Positions 56,249 through 64,000 of a stretch of 64,000 nucleotides of DNA are shown here, in pieces. Under the pieces are notes generated by a model, which saw only the letters and a list, made by a program, of their open reading frames with translations, did not search any database and was not told where the DNA came from. The stretch covers positions 71,041,112-71,105,111 of the forward strand of contig JALGQZ010000004.1 of NCBI GenBank assembly GCA_023105745.1, in the 5' to 3' direction. The position numbers and the translations under genes were made by a program. Source of the stretch: Austropuccinia psidii (taxonomy: Eukaryota > Basidiomycota > Pucciniomycetes > Pucciniales > Sphaerophragmiaceae). The number at the start of each line of letters is the position of its first letter. The first letter of the stretch is position 1.

Positions 56249-57008
56249 TGTCACAGGGGCTCTTCGAAGTGAAGAGGGCCTGGCACTCAGTAAACTGGGA
56301 CTCGCTTATGGAGGGCTCAAGGATAGGATAAGAATGGATACACTTAAGAGTGTTAAAGATGAATTACTAAAAGAATGAATATAAGAAGCAGCAACAAAAA
56401 GAATAAGAATAAAGAATAGAAGAGCCAACCACAAACAAGTCCAAGTCCACTGTTTCAACCTGTCAGAATGGAAAGAGAAGGGTTAATAAGGATATGGCCA
56501 CCCAACTCATACTGTACAGGCGAAGAGAGAAAATGCAAAAACTAACTTAGAATTAAATAATTATAATACCCAGATATAAGGATAAGAATAATTATAAAAT
56601 GATAAATAAACTAAATTAATTAACTGGGGAAAAGTCCCCAGGGGGAGAAAGAGGGGCTGGTATATGTGAGAATCACCAGCCCTGATCCAGAGGAAGAATT
56701 TTCATGAGAATATTTGATGATTGAATTGAGTCTGGCCAATACAGGTCCTGTACGGCTGTACAGAACCTGTACAAGAGGTGTGGTGTATTTGAGTGATCAT
56801 ACAGTTCCTTATTGGTGTATTGAAACTGTATTGGGTGAATCCAGCCTGTACAGGTATTGACAGGCTGTATTGAGGTACCAAGCTGTATTAATGTTCAGAA
56901 TGAAGGTTGCTGACATTCAATGCTGATACAAATGCTGGATCTGCTGATTTGGGGTGTTTGAGTGGGTGTATGAATGAATACCCTTACCCCTGATGAGTGG
57001 TTGTTACA
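56249..57008 (-). repeat. 5' LTR of element E (760 bp)
   Basis: TGTCACAGGGGC...GGTTGTTACA on the plus strand, followed by the target duplication CAGGC and pol of F. Confidence 0.95.
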
Positions 57009-57566
57009 CAGGCGCGGTGTGGAGGAAGTTTCTCTGCTTTCACCTTGGAGAATACATCCAAATATTGGTGATAAGCAGGAGGAACAACCTTCAACACAGT
57101 TTCAATTTCTTCTGGCTCTTCCTCCTCATCCCACTGCTTCTCCAGGGATGCATGAAAAGATAAGGGAGGAAGGTCCATATCCCCTTGAAAGGGGTGAAGT
57201 GCAGGTACGGCAACATCTTCTCCAACATCCTTTATCTCTTTGAAGACTTCATCTCTTGATGGAAGTAATGACTGAGAGGGAATAATGGAAGGGATATGGA
57301 CAGAAGAAGGAAGGGAAGGTGTCTTAAGTTCACCAACCAGAGCAACACTGTTGACAGCAGTGGCTAAGTCATTACTAGTAGAAGAAATAATACCACAAGA
57401 ATCTTTATGACTAGAATCATAGGTGATCAATCCATTTTTCCAATCAATAATGGGATGAAAACGGTAGAGGAAATCATAGCCCAATATCAGGTCTTCTCCC
57501 TTGGGTGAATCTATGATAAAAAAGTCCCATTCAAAGCTTGGGAAGGAAGGCAAGTCAACTACCCAC
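57009..57566 (-). pseudogene. pol: pol of element F, 5' part (protease tail and linker), truncated
   Basis: Open frame matching E: VDLPSFPSFEWDFFIIDSPK, ILGYDFLYRFHP, then the acidic linker EEQWDEEEEPEE-type segment and KVVPPAYHQYLDVFSKVK. It continues at 38490 once E and one CAGGC are removed. At 57566 the homology stops abruptly, upstream of the protease active site. Gag and the 5' LTR are missing. Confidence 0.85.
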
Positions 57567-58219
57567 CGTGGTATACCTATACCAGTTTAGCTTAATGGAC
57601 CAATAAAAAAATATCATAATCAAAATAACCTGCTTGTGTAACCTTAAAAAACTAATATTCCATAAAAAAAAACCAAAACAAAAAAAAAGAGACAAGTCAG
57701 TATTCTACTTATTTAATGAATATTTGAATTCAAGAAAAGAAAAACCTTGTTATTTAATCTTTGGATTCTAATTTTGTGTAAATTCTTAATAAAAAAAATA
57801 ATAATAATATAAATTATGAAAGCTGTATTATTGTAGTATTACATGGGAATTAATTTCTCTTATTGGTGGAAATTGTGCAGTTGTGGTTGGTTTTAATTCA
57901 AAATATTTTGTGGAAGCCTTATTTAGTTGCTTTTGTTAAGAAGAGTATTGAGATGAGCTCTATTTTAATTTAAAAAAAATATTATTATGCTGAGTTAGTG
58001 AAGTTATATTTGTTTTATTTTGATGTCATTCTATTTTTCAATATAGAATAATAGTAGTGTGAATTATTTTAGGTATTCCATTGAGATGATGATAGTGGAA
58101 GGGAATTGCTTTGAATTTTAATGGTGTAAATTATTTAGTTGACTAGTAGTGCTGAGTATTATTAGAAAAAAAAATAGTTAAGGATGTATAGTGTAAAGGG
58201 TGACAAGAGTGATGAGTGG
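57567..58219. other. unassigned AT-rich DNA between F and I
   Basis: No ORF or repeat that I recognise. It begins GTGGTATACCTATACC at the F breakpoint and includes long A or T runs. It may be the original host DNA into which I inserted. Confidence 0.4.
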
Positions 58220-60246
58220 TGTGAGCCTTTGAGATATGACCACATACCCAATAAGGTCACAAAAAATACTCAGAATAATTATACCTTTAATATAATTATA
58301 TTAAAATTAATTAGAATAATTATACACTAAAAATAATTACTCAAATATACAAAAAATACCATAAATTGGTACTAAAATTGGTTTAACTTAAAAACCAATG
58401 AATGAACATGTGAAATAAATTATACCATTGGATTCCCCATGGAAAAATACACATATACCATTTTTATGGCATATCTGTAAAGCCAATATTTAAGGAATTA
58501 TAAGGTACAATACCTTATAAAAACCATAAAACCTTATTTATCTCAGAAACTAATGAAACAACATGTGAAATAAATTGTACCAGTGGATTCCCCACAAAAC
58601 TCCACATATAAAACAATTAATAAGCTAATTCCCAAAATCAATACTTAAGGAATTATCCTGAATATATGCACTTTTTTGGTCAACGCATATATTCAGTGAT
58701 CATAGCTAATATCTTCTAAAATATACATGCTAGAATGATGAACCAAAAATAAAGTTACCACGTAATTACTGTAAGAACACAGATATGAACTTTATTTTGC
58801 AAATTATAAACAAGGTTAAGACTTATGAGGAAATATTGATAAAAATCAACAGAGCTGTTGACCACTTTGTTGTGAAAGTAGTCCAAACTTAAAGAAAAGT
58901 ATACAGTTGGATTCTCCTAGTTCATTCGTGAAGAATGATGTAATTTTCATTATTAAATTCAGGGTATAACCCCCTGAAATCAAGGTTTGAAGTTTAAAAT
59001 ATTGAATTTCGACAGAAAAGATGAGTTACAAGAAAAATCATCAAAATTAGAGTTTTGATGATGTAATGAAACGCTCTTGGCAGCATAATAAGGTTATGTC
59101 AGGCTATCAGAATTCACTCTCTGAATTGCTGTAGCGTGAAAACCTTAAAAGTTATTGAGGATCAAAGTTTGAGCTTAAATTGAGCTGTTATGATCACATA
59201 CTGTAACCTTAAATTAAGTTTAACAGTCTTAATAGTGATAAAATTGGTGAATACTATTAGTTTATGATTAAAAATAATAAAATCCACGAAATTTGGGGTT
59301 CTGCCAAGCCTCTGATGTCATCACAATTAGAGTTATAGTGATAACTCTAAATAATGGTGTAATAATGATGTAATATGGTTTGATCATGATGTAATCACCC
59401 TCAAACCTTAAAATATTGATCAATTCCAGTGGATATGATCAGTACACGTCTACTAGAAGCCTGTTGGACTCTAGGAGGGAGGTATTTACTATAAATAGAG
59501 CTCTTTTTACTCTGTTTTCCCCTCAGACGCATCAAAAACATTAAATCAATTAAATCAAAGGTAATTTCTTTATTCTTTATATATAAAACTGTTATATTAT
59601 TAAAGACCAAAGACCACCTTGCTATAATCATCTATTTTGACGTGATTGAATTATTTATTTAATTGTTTTTGTTAAAAATCTCTCTAAAAACTCATTTCCA
59701 CGTAAAATCAAGAAATTTAGTAATTTTCTTTATTTTTTATTGTAAATACAATTTGAAAAAGTTGTATTATATTCTTTTGGCGTAAAATATCTCAAAATTA
59801 TTATTTTAAGTGTTAAAAGTAGGTTATTTCATCTTATTATAATAATTTCTCTCTTATTATTACTCTTAATAATTCTTAATTAATATAAATAGTATTTATA
59901 TTAATATATAACTTTAATATTAGTAATATTATTGTTATTACGTGTTTTTTATTTATAAAAAACAGTTTTTTACGCCTTTATTATTTGTTGGTAACAATAA
60001 TAAAGAGCTTTATAATATATTAATTATTTTATATTAATATATTATTTATAATATTATAATTTCATATAATATTAATTTATATTATTATATTTATTTAATA
60101 ATATAATATTTTTACGCCATAATAATAATATTTCTTTATTATTATTATTATTTTAATCTTATTTACTTTAATTATAAGGACATTCAGAGTACAATAAGTA
60201 ATAAATTAGTAATTTTTTACTTATTGTTTCATAGTCAAACCTTACA
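58220..60246 (+). repeat. 5' LTR of element I (family delta, 2027 bp)
   Basis: TGTGAGCCTTTGAG...AACCTTACA, with ends like element H. Its last 600 bp are extremely AT-rich. The end is fixed by the shared TTTGGGGGCCTGGCCGTG that follows. The partner LTR is not in the window. Confidence 0.8.
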
Positions 60247-60752
60247 TTTGGGGGCCTGGCCGTGATATTTACTTAAAAGACCTTTAAAAAGATTCTATTT
60301 GGGTTTATCCAATAATAAATTATATTTATAATCATAAAATTATATAATAATTTTATATTTTATTGATTTTAAAAGCTATTGAGGCATTTGGAAAGCAATT
60401 GTACTGTCTTACACGTGGTTTTTCACATCCTTAGACTTGCAAGAACTTTCTTTGAGTGACTCTAGTGATTAAAAAAGATAATTTATAAATTAAAAATAAT
60501 TTTTATTATAGTTTAATTTTATAAGAATCATATTCATTTTTTATTTTATTCTTTAAAAATAAAAATATACATAAAAAATATTAAAAAATATTAAAAACCA
60601 ATAAAAAAAGTTATTTTTATTCATTTTTATTCATTTCTTTATTTATTTCATTTTTTTTAAGATATAAAAGCAATTTCTACGTGGAAAATTGCCATATCTT
60701 GCCAAAAATAACACTTCTTATAAAAAGACTTATATTTATTTGTCTTTTTTAG
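60247..60752 (+). other. primer-site candidate and leader of element I
   Basis: TTTGGGGGCCTGGCCGTG (60247-60264) and the CTTACACGTGG...TTTTTCACATCC block (about 60408-60430) are shared with H; the rest is A/T-rich. It ends in the acceptor GTCTTTTTTAG (60752). Confidence 0.6.
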
Positions 60753-61671
60753 TGTTTGAAGATAACCCAACAGAAGACAACCAAGCTACTGTTGAGAGAT
60801 TGGTGGAAGAAACTTGTCAAAGTTCTCCAACACCAGTTATCACCAAAAGAAAGAAAGCTAAGAAATTAGACTTTCCAGGGCCCACCATTCAAGACTCTGA
60901 AGGTGAGCACCTCTTTTTAAATTGCCATAAAAGAATTTTATTATAAAAATACTTTTATTTTTTCTTATTCTTTAATTATGACTACCAGAGGAGGTTCCCA
61001 ATACTCCATCCAATCAGATGGAGCTGGACTCAGAAGTAGAATTGATCCCTCAAAAGGGAAAAGAAAGGGCAATATCCCCAGTGGAACAGAATCCACACAA
61101 GGAAGTGCCTTATCCCAAAGGCAAGTCCCAGAAATGCCCATGATATCTGAGCCTGAATTGGAACTAAGTATGAGTAACTCAAACAGGTACAAATCACATT
61201 CAGAGGGCTCAAATAGACATCTACATGAGCCAGTACAAGCAGTATTACACAGTATACAAGGACAAAGACTGGGAAATGCTGCCTCAAATACACCAAGGAG
61301 TGATGAACTCCTGGCACATCCTGAAAAAGTTCCTCAAAGAGGAGGAGATAGTGAGATACTCCAATGGATGGAATCCACTGTCATCCAAACCTCAAATCAA
61401 AAAAATCAAGGATTATCATGCCAAAAAGAGGGAGGCAACCAAGGAAGAAGCCCCAGTAGCTTCTACCAGCAAGCCTCAAGCCAACCCACTTCCCCAAGAA
61501 GGGAAGAAGAACAAGAAAAAGCATTGGAGGAAACCATATTCCCCAAGCTACAGAATCCCAAGAATCCAAAAGGATGCCATGGACAATGTTTTCAACATGG
61601 CCAGAACCTTGATGGAATTCAAGGACAAGGAAGAGCAAAGAATGAGACAACCTCATTTCCCAAAGAAATAA
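60753..61671 (+). CDS. ORFx of element I: spliced accessory gene overlapping gag
   Basis: Predicted exons 60753-60902, 60989-61120 and 61187-61671. Introns: GTGAGC...ACCAG (86 nt) and GCAAGT...AACAG (66 nt, a GC-AG intron). Joined: FEDNPTEDNQATVERLVEE, then SEEVPNTPSNQMELDSEVE, PYPKGTNHIQRAQIDIYMSQ, YKQYYTVYKDKDWEMLPQIH, then a Lys-rich tail (GKKNKKKHWRKPYSPSYRIP) and the end MRQPHFPKK. If an upstream exon supplies the A of a split ATG, the protein has 255 residues. The gag ATG (60978) lies in intron 1. The exon-2 length (132 nt) and all phases equal those of H. No known domain recognised; the basic tail suggests nucleic-acid binding (inference). Confidence 0.65.
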
Positions 61672-63123
61672 CCTTGTCCAAAGATGTTGTAAATACTTTA
61701 ACAGAAATTAAAAATAGTATATTACCTCTAAAAGAAATTAAAGACAGTTTATTATCACTACAAGAAATAAATAACAATTTATCTTCTTTAACAAAAATTG
61801 TTGTACAAAACAAGAAAGAAATTGACAACATTAAGTTTATTGTTGAAAATAATAAACCAAAAAATTTAATTGACAATACTCAAAAATTAATACAAGGACA
61901 ACAAGAATTGTATAAATACATAAAAGATATCAAAGATAAGACTTTGACAATCAATTATGATGTGAGTATTGACAATCTTACAGAAAAATTAAATAAATTA
62001 AGTATTTCTGTAGAAAAATTTGAAGAAAAGACTTCATCACACCAAAAATTACTTTTGGACCATGTGGAAAAAAGTGATGAAGCAAGAATGCATCTGAAAG
62101 ATGATATTCAAAGTGAAATAAGGCTTATTACAGAAAAAATGGATAAAATTAATGAGGCTAATTTAAATATGCCAAAGTTATCAACACCATTTTCTCATAT
62201 AAGAAGCCCTATTAAAACAAAAGAGGAATTGTCAAATCCTTTCATAACAGACTTGAGTCACCAAGATAATAACCAAGTCTTAATGAAGGAAGCACCTCAA
62301 CTGAAAGAATGGCCAACATTCACAGGAGAAGGTGAATATGACCACATGTCATTCATTAAAACAATTGACATGTTACAAGAAGATTATGCCATACCAGATG
62401 AATTAATCACTGCAAGATTACATTCTTTGTTTGAGAAATCTGCAAAAAGATGGTATTATGGCATAAGACAAACAAATGGTAAAAATACCTGGTCTTGGTG
62501 GAAACAAGAAATAATCACCAAGTGGGCAAATGATGCCTGGAGGTATAAGATAGAAAATGCATTTGAAAACTCTTTCTTTGACCCAGAGAAAGATAAACCT
62601 TTAACTTGGTTCCTAAAACAAGTTGAAAGGCTTAATGCACTGTACCCAGAAATGTCACAGAAGATTGTGCATATGAAAATACTTAAAAAATGTGGAGGGG
62701 AACTAGAACATGCCCTAAGAAGCAGGTGTATAGAGCCATGCTCCACAGAAGAGTATATAAATGCACTAGAAGATATAGTGACAAGAACAAAAATTGGCAG
62801 GACTTGGAAAAAATTGGACATTGAAAGCCCAAATAAACCATTTATCAAGAAAGATAAATCAAAAGAATCCTTCAAACCCAATACATCCAACAATAATGAG
62901 CAAAGAAAATGCCATAAATGTGGAGGTATTGGACACTTAGCCAATAATTGCCTTAAAAAAGCAAAGATTAATGAAATTGTGGAAACAGAAAACCACAATG
63001 ACAAAGAAGAAGAATCTGACTCTGAAAAAGAGACAGAAGAATCAGAAAGCTCTGAAAGTGATGAAATCAATATAATTAATGCACAAATTAATAATATTGA
63101 TATAATTTATGAAGTACTGGATG
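60978..63123 (+). pseudogene. gag: gag of element I, interrupted by element K
   Basis: MTTRGGSQYSIQSDGAG. The first ~230 residues are low-complexity and overprinted with ORFx. A long coiled-coil-like Asn/Lys/Ile-rich region follows (about 230-400). Then comes a capsid-like domain (KEWPTFTGEGEYDHMSFIKT, WSWWKQEIITKWANDAWRYK, PLTWFLKQVERLNALYPEM). The complete zinc knuckle CHKCGGIGHLANNC (CX2CX4HX4C, at 62911-62952) is followed by an acidic Ser/Glu stretch. It would run on into pol as in H, but K interrupts at YEVLDV, where the K LTR supplies an immediate TAA. Confidence 0.85.
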
Positions 63124-64000
63124 TGTAACAACCATCCATCAGGGGTAAGGGTATTCATTCATACACCCACTCAAACACCTCAAATCAGCAAATCCAGTAT
63201 CTGCATCAGCAGTCAGTTTCAGCAATCTTCATTCTGAAACATGCATACAGTTTGGTACATCAATACAGCCTGTCAATACTTGTACAGGATGGATTCACCC
63301 TAATACAGTTTCAATACACCAGTATGAAACTGTATGATCACTCCAATACACCACACCTCTTGTACAGGTCCTGTACAGCTGTACAGGACCTGTATTGGCC
63401 AGACTCAATTCAACAATCAATTATTCTCATGAAAATTCTTCTCTGGATCAGGGCTGGTGATTCTCACATATACCAGCCCCTCTTTCTCCCCCCTGGGGAC
63501 TTTTCCCCCAGTTAATTAATTTAGTTGATTTATTATTATCTGAATATTCTTATCCTTATATTTTGGGTATTATATTTATTTAATCTTAAGTTAGTCTTTG
63601 CCTTTTTTCTTGCTTTGCCTGTACAGTATGAGTTGGGTGGCCATATCCTTATTAACCCTTCTCTTTCCATTCTGACAGGTTGAAACAGTGGACTTGGACT
63701 TGTTTGTGGTTGGCTCTTCTATTTTTTATTCTTATTTCTTTTGTTGCTGCTTTTCTTATATTTATTCTTTTAGTAATTCATCTTTAACACTTTCAAGTGT
63801 ATCTCATCTTATCTTATCTTTGAGCCCTCCATAAGTGAGTCCCAGTTTACTGAGTGCCAGGCCCTCTTCACTTCGAAGAGCCCCTGTGACATTAATTTAA
63901 TTAACTCATATTTGATTCTTTCTTTTCATTCATTTATATTCATTTCCTCTCATTCATCAATTATGACCTTTTCATGATTTTATGATTTTTATGATTTTTT
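63124..64000 (+). mobile_element. element K: 5' end of a plus-strand alpha Gypsy element
   Basis: 5' LTR 63124-63891 (768 bp, TGTAACA...CCCCTGTGACA) and the first bases of the TTGATT-type leader; the rest lies beyond the window. The flank GGATG (63119-63123) should recur after its 3' LTR. Inside the LTR: CACATATACC, RNA start AGTTAATTAATTTA (63510-63523), donor-like GTTAGT (63590), acceptor TCTGACAG (63678), donor-like GTGAGT (63835). The primer site after the LTR pairs with the RNA start at 13 of 14 positions. Confidence 0.85.

Larger units (their letters stand above)
38491..57008 (-). mobile_element. element E: complete alpha Gypsy element, interrupted by D
   Basis: LTRs 38491-39251 (761 bp) and 56249-57008 (760 bp), about 11 differences by hand count. 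Target duplication CAGGC at 38486-38490 and 57009-57013. Without D (44506-53922 plus one GTGAT) it is about 9.1 kb. It is inserted in pol of F. Gag has one frameshift; pol has no nonsense, so pol was intact when D arrived. The antisense zinc-cluster gene is deleted. Confidence 0.95.
31908..57566 (-). mobile_element. element F: alpha Gypsy element, interrupted by E, 5' truncated
   Basis: Minus strand. 3' LTR 31908-32655, 3' noncoding region with an antisense gene (32656-35625), pol 35626-38490 and, beyond the 18.5-kb insertion of E, the protease-RT part of pol at 57009-57566. Homology stops at 57566 inside the protease region, so gag, leader and 5' LTR are gone. It sits in element G (flank CCCAA at 31903-31907; the other copy is lost). 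Confidence 0.9.
58220..63123 (+). mobile_element. element I: 5' half of a second delta element
   Basis: LTR 58220-60246, primer-site candidate, leader, ORFx and gag to the end of the zinc-knuckle region, then interrupted at 63124 by element K. Pol and the 3' LTR should lie beyond the right edge. It is related to H in every part but clearly diverged, which makes the pair useful for comparison. Confidence 0.85.

Overview
This is an intergenic, transposon-filled stretch of a filamentous fungal genome. It has AT-rich, CpG-poor DNA, short GT-AG introns, an expanded Tet/JBP-type oxygenase family and piled-up Ty3/Gypsy elements with chromodomains. The Gag and Pol wording is what I associate with rust fungi (Pucciniales), most likely the myrtle rust Austropuccinia psidii. 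That name rests on recall and was not searched. I see no intact host housekeeping gene, rRNA or tRNA.

Layout. 1-4000 (minus strand): two decayed host-type genes, a Tet/JBP-like dioxygenase cut by the left edge and an unknown multi-exon protein. 4498-4746: a 51-bp minisatellite. 5010-9292: a decayed minus-strand Gypsy element with ~1.44-kb LTR (family gamma). 9293-20528: two plus-strand Gypsy remnants with ~0.7-kb LTRs (family beta), broken by two solo LTRs (9531-11066 gamma; 13260-14679 family epsilon). 20544-57566: a nest of minus-strand Gypsy elements with ~760-bp LTRs (family alpha). Element G holds F, F holds E (target duplication CAGGC) and E holds D (target duplication GTGAT). G's LTR was also split by H, a complete plus-strand element with 1918-bp LTRs (family delta, target duplication AATGC). 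58220-63123: a second delta element, I, interrupted at 63124 by a plus-strand alpha element, K, that runs off the right edge.

How the genes work together. In alpha and gamma elements Gag and Pol overlap in the -1 frame. They share a GGGAAAA or GGGAAAG slippery site and a covarying 11-bp hairpin six bases downstream. The first bases of the predicted RNA are complementary to the site just inside the 5' LTR, which fits Tf1/sushi-type self-priming. F also carries, antisense to pol, an intact two-exon gene with a perfect zinc-cluster spacing (CX2CX6CX10CX2CX6C). Upstream of it is a CpG-dense CGG/CCG array; in D this array is enlarged and the gene is deleted.

In delta elements the gag ATG sits inside an intron. 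Splicing out that intron and a second one would give a different protein (called ORFx here) read in the +1 frame across the start of gag. The layout is the same in H and I: same phases, same 132-nt middle exon. I regard ORFx and the antisense zinc-cluster gene as the two most interesting systems in the window.

Limits: everything was read by eye. Alignments, counts and splice sites are hand-made, and boundaries not fixed by a target duplication may be off by some bases.
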